Source of the DNA: Fereydounia khargensis
Lineage: Eukaryota > Basidiomycota > Ustilaginomycetes > Urocystidales > Fereydouniaceae
Direction: 5' to 3'
DNA: 64,000 nt
NCBI GenBank assembly: GCA_026413255.1
Contig: JAOCZO010000013.1
Location: 287,124 to 351,123, forward strand
The notes beneath the pieces are model-generated. The model worked only from the letters and a program-made list of their open reading frames with translations. It was not told the DNA's origin and made no database searches. Made by a program: the position numbers and the translations under genes. Of this stretch, positions 1-11,475 are shown in pieces. Position 1 is the stretch's first letter, and the number at the start of each line of letters is the position of its first letter.

Positions 1-298
1 AGCACATCGCCGACCCCACTGCTGGGCGAGAAGAAGCGCTCAAGCGTGCCGGGCAGCTGGTCGGCGGTAGAGAGGTGTATGAAGCCATCCTTCCTCTACG
101 ATTAGCACCACACACGGCATATAATTCCACGCACATGTCAGCGCTATCAAAGGCCACACAACCCATGACAAGAGACATGCAAGTACTCACGTCGAGCTCG
201 GTTCCTGTCCATGACTTGTCGGGGAGCGAGGCGACCTCGGCCGGCGTGAGGATCTTGTATAGGACGGTGCAGGTGGTGGGATCCCTGGATTGAGCCAT
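1..298 (-). CDS. DUF952 family protein, 3' part cut by the window edge
   Basis: Two exons are visible on the minus strand: 298-191 and 95-1, with a 95-nt GT-AG intron (GTGAGT donor, TAG acceptor). The start is the ATG at 298. Exon 1 encodes a YKILTPAEVASLP stretch and exon 2 a DGFIHLSTADQ stretch, both hallmarks of the DUF952 family of small cytosolic proteins. The reading frame is intact across the junction and runs off the left edge, so the C-terminal part is missing. The biochemical role of DUF952 proteins is not established, and I assign none. It is divergent from SKI2, with 521 bp between the two start codons. The family call rests on these two short motifs. Confidence 0.72.
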   Translation of the reverse strand, partial: MAQSRDPTTCTVLYKILTPAEVASLPDKSWTGTELDVSTCMSLVMGCVAFDSADMCVELYAVCGANRRGRMASYTSLPPTSCPARLSASSRPAVGSAMC

Positions 299-819
299 CT
301 TGATATTGATGCTTGCGATGAGAGATGTGAATAGTCAGAGCTAGGAGCAACGATGGCTCGGCTGTGGCCTCACAAAGGGCTGCGACGCTGTCAAGTCACA
401 CCAAGTTGGTTGGCACTTTTTCCCTCTCCGTGATCGCCGCCCGGTCGGTGGAGGGAGGGCCACCTGAGACGCGCTCCTGCTGCTGCTCCTGCTGCTGCTC
501 CTGCTGCTGCTGCTGCCATTCTGTCGGTCTGTCGATGATGCTTTCGGATTCTCCACATTATTGCAATAAGAAGAAGAATCAAAACTGCGGCTCAGCTTGG
601 CTTGAATCAATCACGCCGCATCCCATCCCACTCCATCACATCACATCAAATTTCAAGAGCACAAACCAGCGTCTGCACACGTCTCTTCGACTCTCCACAA
701 CAGAGCCTACCAAGTCGCCACACATACCCTCAGCTCGGAGTCCTCCCATCAAAGCAGCGCACGAACAAAGCAGCACGTACAATAGAGGATCCTCTGCGCA
801 TCCTGCGCCCACATCAACT
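299..819. other. Divergent promoter region with a CTG-rich microsatellite
   Basis: This lies between the ATG of the DUF952 gene and the ATG of SKI2. It holds an interrupted CTCCTG/CTG tract at about 474-516. An open frame continues upstream of the SKI2 start through this tract, but its sequence is low-complexity and resembles nothing in Ski2, so I treat it as untranslated. Confidence 0.5.
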
Positions 820-3800
820 ATGGTCGCCACACAGCGCATCGGCCTCGAGGCTTTCAACGAGGCGACCGACGCCCTCCGTGTCCATGGACCCAAGCCAAGC
901 GAGGAGCTCGAGTCAGGAGAGGTCCAAGAGGCCGAGCTCAAGACTGACGTTGAAAGAGAGTTCCTCAATCCCGGCTCTTCCCTGCCATCCAACGAGCAGC
1001 CTCTTGACCAACTCCACTGGCAACGTGAGCCTCAACTTCAGCGCATGCTCTGGGCCGAGCCTTCCGTCAGCCTAACCTCTCTCGAATTCGTCAGGGCTGG
1101 CCTCGAGGGCCGCATTGTCGGATACAAGGAAGTATCTCACGACACGCAGGCCATCTTGCAGGCCCACAACTCCACATCTTTGCTTCGCAAACCTGCTGCA
1201 GCTTCCAACTTTGTTCGTGGCAAAAGTGCCTTCGTTCCCTTCGCACCCGGCGGCCTTGAGGATGAGGTCATCAATGATCCAGTCTCTTCTCAAGATGCAG
1301 AAAGGACTGAAAGCGAGCGCGTGCTCGCTCAAGTTCAGGAGATGGAGGACGCTCTCAGCTCAGGGCGCGGACTTCGTAGCCTCGCTCCTGGCCTCAGCAG
1401 ACCTTTCAGAGATCCGAATGCAGCCTCGGAAGATGATCAAGAGGACGAACAGGGTCTCGATATGGGTGCATCGCAAGCCATCGATGGACTCAAGCCCATT
1501 CCAATCTACCGACCCACTGACATCTCGGGTCCGTCCAGCCGGGGTGCTTCCCAAACCCTTAGCCTTCCCTCGAGTCGAGCACAGGACGCTCAGCTTGATG
1601 AGCTTCTGCCAATCGAAAGACCACAGCCTCTTGCTGAAAGGAGACATGCTCGCCTCGAAGCCAAGCGTGACTGGGCTCACGTTGTAGATGTGAACCAGGC
1701 TCTGACAAACTTCCATGAGCTAGTCCCTCAGATGGCCCACTCTTTTCCATTCGAGCTTGACAACTTTCAAAAAGAGGCAGTGTACCATCTTGAACAAGGA
1801 GACAGTGTTTTCGTCGCTGCACACACGAGTGCTGGAAAGACAGTAGTGGCAGAGTACGCCATCGGACTGGCACAGAAACACATGACAAGGTGAGTCTGAC
1901 ATTATCGTTGCCATTTTTGCAGGAGGAGAGGAAATCTTCCCGTGTGTACTGACCTCAATGCCTTCCGATCAACCTTCATTTTATCGCAGATGCATCTATA
2001 CCTCGCCGATCAAAGCGCTTTCAAATCAAAAATACCGTGACTTCAAGCAGACTTTTGGCTCAGAGAATGTCGGAATCCTGACCGGCGATGTTCAGATCAA
2101 CCCTGAAGCCCCGTGCTTGATCATGACGACCGAGATTCTCCGAAGCATGCTGTATCGAGGTGCCGATCTCATTCGCGATGTTGAGTTTGTCATTTTCGAC
2201 GAGGTCCACTACGTCAATGACCAAGAACGAGGCGTGGTCTGGGAAGAGGTCATCATTCTTTGTCCTCAGCACATCAGTCTGATTCTCCTATCGGCAACAG
2301 TACCCAATACCAAGGAATTTGCAGACTGGGTCGGCCGAACCAAGAAAAAGGACATTTACGTCATCAGCACCCCCAAAAGGCCCGTTCCTCTCGAGCACTT
2401 CCTCTACGCTGGCCGAGAAATTTTCAAGATTGTCGATGCAAACGCCCAATTCCTCGGTAACGGCATCAAGGACGCGGGTGAGGCATTGAAACGTAAGCAA
2501 GAAAAGGAAAGAGAGGCTGCTGGCTTGCCATCTCCCGTCCGTGGTGGCAGAGGAGGCGGCAGGGGTGCTGCTTCTGGGGCCAACAGTCGCGGACGAGGAG
2601 GAATGACACCCGCACGGGGAGCAGCATCAGCCGGCCGTGGTCGCGGCGGAACGAGCTCTACAGTGTCCCATCGCGGCGGCGACAAGAATCTTTGGGTCCA
2701 CTTAGTTGGCTTGCTTCGCAAGAAGGAGCTACTGCCTTCTGTAGTCTTTGTGTTTTCCAAGCGTCGATGCGAAGAGTATGCTTCCAGCATGCCGAACACC
2801 GATCTCTGTAACGCGAAGGAGAAGAGCGAAGTACACATTGCTATTGAGCGAGCCTTGACTAGGCTGAAAGGTGAGCTCCACCGCTTGGTACTCAATGTCG
2901 CATTTCACGGTTCTCCTGACTGACACACTCCCGATACCGATACAAAGGCACGGATAAAAACTTGCCCCAAATCAAGCGGATGCGCGACCTCCTTGGTCGG
3001 GGTGTAGGTGTGCACCATGGTGGCCTGCTGCCCATCGTCAAAGAGGTAAGGAGCCATGTCTTCGGGAGTCAACAGGGAGAAAGGAGCTGAGGAAACCCAT
3101 CATCCTTGTCCTTAGATTGTCGAAATGCTGTTCCAGCGAGGTTTGGTCAAGGTTCTCTTTGCTACGGAAACTTTTGCCATGGTAAGTATTGACATGGCGC
3201 ACGCTTCCACGGATGAGCAAGCGATTAATCTTGCTTCGTTTCCAGGGTGTCAACATGCCGGCGCGCTCTGTTATCTTTTCGGGCATTCGAAAGCATGATG
3301 GCCACGGCTTCAGAGACCTGCTCCCGGGCGAGGTGAGTGTCGGATGGAAACGGTTCATCATGAAGTTCTATTGATATCATCTCCCTCTAGTACACGCAAA
3401 TGTCGGGTCGTGCTGGTCGACGAGGTCTGGACGCGACTGGTGTAGTGATCATCAACGCATCCGACGGTTTGCCAGAGGTGAGTTGCTGCCAGAAGAACTA
3501 GGAAAGTGGCTCATTTTAACGACTAACTCATCCTGACACCATTCCAGACTGCTACTCTCCATAAAATGCTTCTTGGCCAGCCAACTAAGCTACAGTCACA
3601 GTTCCGTCTCACCTTCAACATGATCCTAAACCTGTTGCGTGTGGAGGCCCTCAAGGTTGAAGAGATGATCAAGCGCTCATTTTCAGAGAACGCCACACAG
3701 AAGGCCCTTCCAGAGCAGCAAAAGAAGGCAGAAGAGGTGAGTTAGCTGCGCGACCGATGCGTGATAACTTCGACCAGTATTCGCTTACAAAGTACTCTGC

Positions 3801-5643
3801 TATCCTTTGGAAAGGTCGAACGCAAGCTTTCAAGATTGCCAAGACCAAAGTCAGTTGAGGAAGAGGAGCAGCTTGCCATCCTGTACGATCTGTCGCAAGC
3901 CATCATAAATGCCAACCAGGATATCTACGATCTCGCACTGAGGAACCCACAGGGGGCAAAGAACTTTGGCCCTGGCCGGGTGGTCTTGCTGCGCGATAGT
4001 GTGAGCACTCTTAAGCCCAAGTTTGGACATCGCATGCAGCATAATGACTGACCTCTTCGTTTTCTTCGCTTTGCCATAGCATTTTGATAACGACACGGCG
4101 GTCATAGTGCGACAAGTTGCCAACACAGAATTCTTGGTTCTAGCTGCCGTCTCAAAGGAAAGGAAGAGTGGATCGCTCGGTGAGTTGAACGCAAGGTACC
4201 GGCAAGCGAAGGGCATACTGACAAGCGCTATCTTTCCTCCTCTCAGATATTTCTGGCTCGACTGCTCCACTCTGGCCGCCGATGGTGGAAAGTGCTGGTG
4301 ATGATCTTACATATGACCTCCGTGAGGTTTCAATCTCGAGTATCGTCTTCATCACGGACTCTGTGATCAAAGTGAGTTTACGTCTCTGCTGGTGCTTCTT
4401 TGCAAGCAATGTTCAGCGCTGATACCTTGTCAATTGGACAACCAGATCGATGCACCTCTCATCATGGCGCACCGCATTTCAGCCATGACCAAGGCAGTCG
4501 AGCTGCTCACCCCGATTCGATCGAGCATTAGTCAAGCAGGAACTGGATCGCTTCCTGGAGAAGTCGACTGGTCCAAGCTCCGCCGACTGGACTTCCAAGA
4601 AGCGATGCGTTCCCGCGAAGCTTACTCTTCCAGAATCCAACAGCACCTTGGCTGCTTCCAAATTGAAGCTTTCAGTTCCAATGTGAGCGCTAGTCCCTTC
4701 CAAAGAAAACTTCCTCTGCTGCAGACAAAACTGATCTGGACCACTTGACAGTACCGCATGGTGCATGTACGCAAGGAGCTGGAAGCCGAGCTAAAGATGC
4801 TTCTGCTGAAGCAGTCAGATCAGAACCTTGAGCTGTTGCCCGACTACCACCAGCGCATCGAGGTACTCAAGACGCTCCGCTTCATCGACCCAATGTCCGA
4901 AAGTGTGCTTCTGAAAGGTCGTGTGGCGTGCGAGATCAACTCTGCAAACGAGCTCATCTTGACCGAGCTAATTCTCGACAACACCCTGACAAACTTCACG
5001 CCCGAAGAGACAGTCGCTCTGCTCAGCATCTTTATCTTCCAGGAAAAGACAGAGCTGATCCCAGAGCTGACCCCAAAACTTGCCGAGGTGAGTGTTCAAA
5101 TTACCCTGATCATCGATCTTCGATTGTGTGGAACATCCACTGAAGAGGGGTCTCCTTTACAGGGCTACGGTATCATTGTCGACATTGCGGATCGAGTCAA
5201 CGCCGTACTCTCTTCGAATCAAATCAACTTTGAAGACTTTGGGGCCCCACAAAAGCTCGGTCTGGTCGAAGTCGTTCACGAGTGGGCCAAAGGAATGGTG
5301 GGTTTTTGCAGCAATCAGCTTGACCAGCCTCGACTTTAATTTCTCATCTTCTCTCCCCCCCTTCACCCTTATAGCCGTTCGAAAAGATCACGGAACTCAC
5401 GGACGTGCAGGAAGGTACGATTGTTCGCGTAATCACCCGATTGGATGAAACATGTCGCGAGGTACGAGATGCCGCTCGTGTTATTGGCGACTCGGAGCTC
5501 TTCACCAAGATGGAGCTGTGCCAGACTCTGATCCGGCGTGACATTGTCTTTGCAGTGAGTCTTGGCAACCTCGTGCGTCATAATCATAAGACCGTCATTT
5601 GCTAACCAGCTTTGCTCCCCGCCAGGCGAGTCTGTACTTTTAA
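820..5643 (+). CDS. SKI2: Ski2-type DEVH-box RNA helicase of the cytoplasmic exosome cofactor
   Basis: Fifteen exons join in frame to give 1264 aa, close to the family's usual length of about 1290: 820-1889, 1990-2870, 2948-3045, 3116-3181, 3246-3332, 3391-3477, 3548-3736, 3815-4000, 4080-4179, 4247-4371, 4446-4682, 4752-5087, 5163-5297, 5375-5554, 5626-5643. Visible motifs are Walker A AHTSAGKT (about residue 334), DEVH (about 427), a SAT motif (LSATVP), the motif VI-like [12 protein letters not shown], and the typical Ski2 C-terminus DIVFAASLYF. An Arg/Gly-rich insert (GRGGGRG, SRGRGG) follows the first RecA lobe. Ski2 with Ski3 and Ski8 feeds mRNA to the cytoplasmic exosome for 3'-5' decay. 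The last exon is only 18 nt and is supported by the conserved C-terminus. The start at 820 is the first ATG that opens an ordinary N-terminal extension. Introns are 60-100 nt. Confidence 0.93.
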
Positions 5644-5816
5644 TAGTCCCATTGAGGCCGTCTGTTGTGAAGTTTTGACTGCGCCACAATCAAAAGTGTC
5701 CCGATTGAACTGGATGCTAATACAATGTAATACAATGTATTGACTCTGAGGGCAAGAATACAGTCCTCGCAGTGGAAGAGCCTTGGATGGAGAAGAGATG
5801 CGACAAGTTGAGAGCC

Positions 5817-7376
5817 TCATGGCTGGACGCTTGCTGGCGGGACAGGTTGGGGCTTTTCGGTGGCCGAGGTGTCGATGTCGACGGGAACGGGCGCGGGGAC
5901 TGGGGATGGATCGATGTGGGAATCAGCCGCTGCAGCAGCGGTCACGGCAGGAGGTGCGTCCGAGTGACCGGTAGTGCTATCCGGTTTGGGGTTGCTGTAA
6001 GCTTGGAGGGCCGGATTAGAGGCTGAAGTGGAAAGCGGGATAGATAGCTGGGTAGCAACGGTACGTTGGGATGGGGTGCGGTGAATGCTGACTCTGTCAG
6101 ATGGCGCACCTGGCCCTGCTAAAGCTGGGATGAACATTGCTTGAGCCGAGTTTTGGCCGGTGGCGCTTGCGGCGATCGAGTCGCGGGTGCGCGAGCTTGA
6201 GTCGCTTCCTCGACGGCTGAGCGGAGGAAGTGCCTTCAAGCTGGCATAGGTATCGCTGCTGTTCCTCCTGTCTCCCATGAGACTGCCGCCGATACTTCTC
6301 GCACCGCCGAGACTGGGAGCATGACTGTGACCATGGCCACGGCTGCTTGCAGCGCCTCCAAGACTGTGAGCGGCAGTGGAAGAGGCTAGGGTCAGAACGC
6401 TGGCATTGTCCGGAGGCAAGGCAGATGGCTGTGGGTTGTTGGCAGGATGAGGACGAGAGTGAGAGGGAACGTTGATGAATGGGGACGAATCGTCAGTGAT
6501 GGTCTGCTGGTTGGGAACGCCTTGTGAAGCTCGACCTTGAGGGGGCGAGGCGAACTGGACGGCGGAGGTGGAAGCGGCGCCTTCGCGGGAGCTCGAGCTC
6601 GAATTGGGATTGATCGAGGGTAGCTGGGCAATATGGGTGGTGGGCAGGACGGTGGGGTCGCGAGTCTCGAGGCTCATGAGCGTGGTAGGCTTGGTGCTGG
6701 CCCTGCTCTTGCCCGTGTCCATGGTTCGATTGCCGATCGAGTCGCGACCAAGGCCGTCTCTGCTGCTGGATGCAGAATCCGAGCTGGAGCGAGCATTCTG
6801 ATGGGCCAGCCCGATGACGTTGGGATCCGAAGTGGACAGCGATTGGGTGGGCTGTTGAGACTCGTTGACTGCGGCGGCGGCTGTCGTTGAGGTTGCCGAG
6901 GGAGCAGTGGCAGGAAGGACGGGTGCGGCTACAGGGTCTTGGGATGGTGCCAGAGTGTGGGTATGAGTCTGGTGCAAAGGAGATGGGGATCTGGCGAAGT
7001 CAATGTTTCCGAGGGGTTCCTGTGGCGGTAGACTAGCAAGTTGAGGTGGAGGTGTGCCTGGAGCGGTGCTGCTGCCGGGCACAGTTAGGGTGTTGGCGAG
7101 TCCCTGGGCCGAGTTGGGGGCAAAGGAGGGGACACCGAGGGAGGGTGATGCCGGTGAGGACTCGGCTTGAAGTGGAGCCGAGGCTGTGAGACGTGAGTGC
7201 GACTCCTTGTTGCGCTTTGAGGCAGACTGAGTATGGTCTGGGGAAGCTGACGAGGACGCGGCGAGTACGCTGTTTCTGCGGCCAAACTTCTTGCTAAACC
7301 AGCTTCCGATCGTGCCCTTGCGCTGTCTGGGAAGCGTCTCATGATTGGGGGAGGTGGGTTGCTGTACGGCTGACAT
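5817..7376 (-). CDS. Ser/Pro/Ala-rich protein of unknown function
   Basis: This is a single open frame of 519 aa starting at the ATG at 7376. I do not recognise a family. The N-terminus has a short basic, aromatic stretch (GTIGSWFSKKFGRRNS, about residues 21-36) that could bind membrane or nucleic acid. The rest is low-complexity Ser/Pro/Ala/Thr with many SP and RxxS sites, so it is probably disordered and phosphorylated. It is convergent with SKI2, with 173 bp between the stop codons. The long frame free of stops, a clear start and conventional codon use favour a real gene, but no domain supports it. Confidence 0.6.
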   Translation of the reverse strand: MSAVQQPTSPNHETLPRQRKGTIGSWFSKKFGRRNSVLAASSSASPDHTQSASKRNKESHSRLTASAPLQAESSPASPSLGVPSFAPNSAQGLANTLTVPGSSTAPGTPPPQLASLPPQEPLGNIDFARSPSPLHQTHTHTLAPSQDPVAAPVLPATAPSATSTTAAAAVNESQQPTQSLSTSDPNVIGLAHQNARSSSDSASSSRDGLGRDSIGNRTMDTGKSRASTKPTTLMSLETRDPTVLPTTHIAQLPSINPNSSSSSREGAASTSAVQFASPPQGRASQGVPNQQTITDDSSPFINVPSHSRPHPANNPQPSALPPDNASVLTLASSTAAHSLGGAASSRGHGHSHAPSLGGARSIGGSLMGDRRNSSDTYASLKALPPLSRRGSDSSSRTRDSIAASATGQNSAQAMFIPALAGPGAPSDRVSIHRTPSQRTVATQLSIPLSTSASNPALQAYSNPKPDSTTGHSDAPPAVTAAAAADSHIDPSPVPAPVPVDIDTSATEKPQPVPPASVQP

Positions 7377-7843
7377 GGTGTGGCAAAGAGAGGGAGTTCT
7401 GGATGCTGAGAATCAATGGGTGGTGGTGGTGGTGGTTGGTTGACGATGACGGATGGTGATGACGGGTGGAGGTTGAGGCAAAGCAATCGACAGACCCAAC
7501 CGTCACGTCACGGCACTGTATTGTACGGCACTGTATTGTACGGCACTGCACTGTACAGTACTCTGCTCTCCCGCCCGTAAAAGAGAGGGACTGTGCGCGC
7601 GCCCATCCCCCATCCCCCGTCCCCCGTCCCCCGTCCAACCCTCAGTCGGTCCGGCTCCTCGGCTCCTCCTTCCCCCCGGTGCACACTCGTCAGACGTCAT
7701 CACGACGCGTGGCTCGACAGACGCAGACCCAGGCAGAAGAGACACACACAGACACACAGACACCGAAGCACAACCATCAACCACTAGTTTCAATACCATG
7801 GCTCAAGCCCAAAACTAGTACAGTGACCGCCATCGCTCCCAGA
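7377..7843. other. Intergenic region with 15-bp repeats and C-rich tract
   Basis: Three near-identical copies of a CGGCACTGTATTGTA-type 15-mer lie at about 7510-7556, followed by CCCCCGT repeats at about 7605-7635. A short CA/GA-rich tract lies at 7738-7765. This is the promoter side of the Ser-rich gene and the 3' side of the Rds1-like gene. I see no gene in it. Confidence 0.5.
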
Positions 7844-9361
7844 CTAGCCAGCCTGAAACATAGCCGGGCCAGCCACCACATGGTGGTTGATCAGCGAGAA
7901 ATTGTACGGCGTATAGTGCGTGTCCGTGTCCGTCAGTGCTACAAACATTGTACCTGTTGCCGTCATCCCAAAAACAAGGCATCCTCCATCAGCACGTGTG
8001 CCAATCTCCAACAGCCATGCTACTCCAGTTTACTCACTGTTGACAATCTCGGGTCCCACTGGTAGCACAAATCCATCCGGCTGCCTTGCCCTCGCCGTGC
8101 GTCGTCTCATGTTCACGTCCCAAAGCGGCGCATACGTGACATTCTGCGTCTCTCCAACTTAGCACTCCCGAACCTTCTTGTTGTCCCTTTGCCTCCCTTT
8201 TACTCACATACTGCGAGACAAATGCTGCATACCTTGGGACACCCTTCGTGTGCGTAATCGTCCTTTGACGGTACGGTCCCTCAATCCTGCCCGGTGCGTC
8301 CCACTCGAACAGCGTCTCACGTCCCGTCCACGAAAGCGCCGTCACATTGTTCGAAATGTCCGCTCCTCCCGCCCTCTGACCGGCTCGAATCGCATCGGGG
8401 TTGTTGACAATCGTCAGCCTGGGGTATATCTCCCAAGCCAATGGCTCATTCTCTGGAGGACATTCCACGATGTAGGGATGCAGAAGCGTCCATGCCCACG
8501 ACTGGGGGATGCCAGTCTCGAACCACTCCGGCATCGAAAATACTATCCAAATCCCTCTTCCAATCAGCAACAATCACCTTTCACTTCCGGGCTCGTCCAC
8601 GTCAGGATCAGGCTCCTACTCACATCCCTCGAACTGCCTAAAGACAAACTGTTGACGCGCTTCCGTGGTAATTCTGTTTGACAAGAGCCATCGTCAAACG
8701 TGAGCAACAAGCTCCACCAAGTCTACTCTGGCAAACAAGTCATGGCATGCTGCCCAACTCACGACTGCAACAGAATCTGACCCACGGCACGATTGTCGAG
8801 TTGGTTCAGGAATCCATACACCCCCGATTCGCCCCACCTCGTCAGCTTTTGGCAAAAGTCGATAAATCCGAGCACATCCTTGAACGGGTACCTGTATCGG
8901 CACATCTTCGGTGCACGAGCACCAAGCATATTCGACAGCACCACCGCGTGTCCAATCTCCTGATTGGCCATGTGCTTGATCAGGAATCGGTCTTCGGCAT
9001 CGATACCAACCGCATCAAACTCGGCATCTGAAAAGCGTTCCAGTCCATAGTTGAACAGGTCCAGCTCGATGTACTCTTGGTGAACGCCTAGAGCGATGCT
9101 CTGAAAATCAAAGTTGGAGAAAGTCGCATACGTCGGCTTCTTGACAAAAAGGGATGATCGCGGCTGGTACAGGGCCGAAATGTTCATACCGGCCGTTCTA
9201 GGATCAGCTCCCGCCCCGAGCTTCCCTGCCGGGACGATCTTGACCTTGGATTCAGGGTGATCCCATTTCGACTCCCTCATAGGGTACGCCCAAGGAAGCA
9301 GCGGAAAAGTGGCGATGACCGACAAGGCCACGACTATGATCGCTTCGAGCTTGAACAACAT
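7844..9361 (-). CDS. Rds1-like secreted protein with ferritin-like domain
   Basis: Five exons give 399 aa: 9361-8763, 8673-8624, 8542-8208, 8143-8038, 7953-7844. The N-terminus (MLFKLEAIIVVALSVIATF) is a signal peptide or anchor. The middle carries a ferritin-like helical region (HQEYIELDLFNYGLERFSD, then IKHMANQEIGHAVVLSNML) with conserved Glu/His. Later segments, FETGIPQSWAWTLL and SLINHHVVAGPAMFQAG, match the fungal Rds1 stress-response family. An in-frame TAA at 8030 falls inside the last intron; the true C-terminus comes from the exon at 7953-7844, which supplies the family's usual ending. Rds1 in fission yeast is induced by stress and glucose limitation; its reaction is unknown. The 50-nt second exon is well supported because it restores QFVFRQFEGLFS. 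Confidence 0.85.
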
Positions 9362-10058
9362 TACAATGACTGCAGCCTTGAACGGTTTCGGTCGTTGGGG
9401 GTTTTCTTTTTGTTCTGAATAGCACTGAGAAGAGAGAGAGAGAGAGAGAGAGGGCTTCAGAGTCTGCTGATGCTGGAAAATGGAGGAATGGAGGACGAGA
9501 AAGAAGCATGGCAGGTCGATGACGAGTGCGCCTTATATCCCCGACGACTAGAGAAGCCCACTCCGGAGTGACCATCTGCCGTGTGCTAGAGCGTGTCCTT
9601 GCGTTGCAAGCGGCACTTTCAGCCCGGCCACCTCCGTTTCAAGGTGAATGTGTGCCATTATCAGCATCCACCCCACTAGCGGCTCTGCGAAGCTAGTTAG
9701 CAAGAGGAGAATGTCTAGTCGTCGAAAGTGGCTGACTCAAAATTGAGCTCGAGCCGAGGAGCGCTTGCGGACAGCAAAAGAGAAGAAAACTCTGGATTGA
9801 CCGCTTTTTGACGGGATATCTTTTCTGCTTTTTTTTGCATATTCATCGCTCACTCATTTCCTTCGTCATGGAGACGGCCAAAGACTGCTGTCGCGCTGGC
9901 AAAAAGGGAAGGTTTCCTTGACTGTGACTTAAGAATGCCTTCAAGATCCCACGCTTGCTGAAACAATTTCGGTCAAGCTCGATTCAGTTGCAATCCACGT
10001 CGTGGAGAAGCAGGCGACAGGATCACTGATTGCATGAGAATCAAGCGACCGACCACAT
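9362..10058. other. Promoter of the Rds1-like gene and 3' flank of the coiled-coil gene
   Basis: It contains a (GA) microsatellite at about 9431-9452 just upstream of the Rds1-like start, and a TATA-like GGATATAAGG (minus strand) near 9533. The remainder shows nothing I can support. Confidence 0.4.
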
Positions 10059-10593
10059 TTACAAGAAAACGCCTTGCTCCGCCTCATCGACTTGCATGTC
10101 TTCTTGGCTCCGCTGTGTGCCTGCCTGACTTTCACTTGTCGGTTTTCTTGAATCAGAAGGCGCTTGGATACCGTAATGGCTTGGTACTGTCGTGCTCCCG
10201 CCTGTCTTGCTGGCAAGTACGGATGCAAGTCTGGCCACGAGTGTTTCTTGCTTGGAGCTGTAGTCATAATGACGGGGAATAACGGTGAGCGGATCAGGAT
10301 GGCAAGCGATTGAGCTGAACTGGGCGGGGGTGAGCAACTCACATGGTGACCAGGTTGTCCTGGCATGCCTGATTCAGCTCATCCTTTTCTGCTGCTGGCA
10401 GCTGCGTCTCTTGGCTGCAAAACTCTTGGATCTGGTCGTTGGATTGGCGGAGTCGCTCGACGCTGTTGCGAAGCCGCTTGATCTCATGGACGATTGTGTC
10501 GGCACTGAGCGCCTGTAGCGCCTGGTCGGAAGCATATTGTGTGTCTGACACTAGCGTGGGATGGTTGGTGCTGTCAGGTAAGATGAGCGGCAT
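10059..10593 (-). CDS. Small coiled-coil protein, possibly Tma17/Adc17-like
   Basis: Two exons (10593-10343 and 10257-10059) join with an 85-nt intron to give 149 aa. The central region (EIKRLRNSVERLRQSNDQIQ and, after the junction, ISKQETLVARLASVL) has heptad spacing typical of an antiparallel coiled coil. The C-terminal third is polar and probably disordered (ending DEAEQGVFL). Length and the helix-turn-helix coiled-coil layout resemble Tma17/Adc17, a chaperone for proteasome base assembly in yeast, but I see no diagnostic motif, so this is only a suggestion. The splice junction is supported because it joins two halves of one heptad pattern. Confidence 0.55.
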
Positions 10594-11475
10594 TGTTGGG
10601 GCAAGTCACAGTCAGCGCAGTGCTGTACGGGTGTCGATGGGCAGGTTGTCAGGGTCTAAACGAGAAAAGCGCTCAAGCACGTTGAAGGTAAAATTAAGCC
10701 CAAACGACACGCAAGCCCGGAAACTAAAAATGGCTTGGCCGTGTGCTTTCCCAAAGTGGAGGTCGAGGCTGGCTGGTGCATTCGCGTCCCTTCCCTGTCC
10801 CCGGCCTGTCTGGCTTAAAGATGTAAGTTAGAGCGCGGTACCAGTAGTGCTCAAGTACCCGTTCCGAAATGGTGCAGGTCGGGATTTCACATGGATATGC
10901 ACCATTTTTATCCCATTCAACCCTTCCTTTCCACTCGAGATCCCCCACAGGCCACTTTCTCGGCTATGCGTTCTGATTGCAATCGTAACGACATTCGATA
11001 CACTACTGTACTGAACTCACAGTGTTTACCCCCCCCCCCCCCCATCACTCTGTGCTCTCCATCCGCCATCCGCTACCGAGACAGGACGTAGGGCTTACGT
11101 GCGTATCCATCCAGCAGAACGTTTCCGGCCTAGACGAATTCTGCTGCGACTGCTGCTATCGCTTACCCCAGACTTTGTGTCTCAGGCGGGCCGTGAATCT
11201 GGTGTCGGCCTCAGCAATCCAGCTCGGCGACCCAACTCAGTAAGCAACAACTCACTGTCGCTTCTTGCTGCCCTGCCTTCATCTTTCCCATCCTACCTCA
11301 TCCCGTCAAAGGATGGACATTCTTTCTTGAGCTTGTCCCTTCGGTTCATTCCGACTACTTGGGCCTATCTCACCTCCGCGCACTCCCACATTGCAAACTA
11401 TCGAGGCTGACAAGATTTCGCTTCAAGGTTTCGCCTTGGCTTTTCCTCACTCTACGGTTACGTAAGCCTGCCATC
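10594..11475. other. Divergent intergenic region with a poly-C tract
   Basis: This is 882 bp between the starts of the coiled-coil gene and the GRAM-domain gene. The only notable feature is a run of 12-13 C at about 11030-11043. No convincing coding sequence was found. Confidence 0.4.

Noticed and set aside
8030-8032. TAA as the end of the Rds1-like protein
   Set aside because: A GTGAGT donor overlaps it, and the next exon (7953-7844) supplies the conserved family C-terminus.
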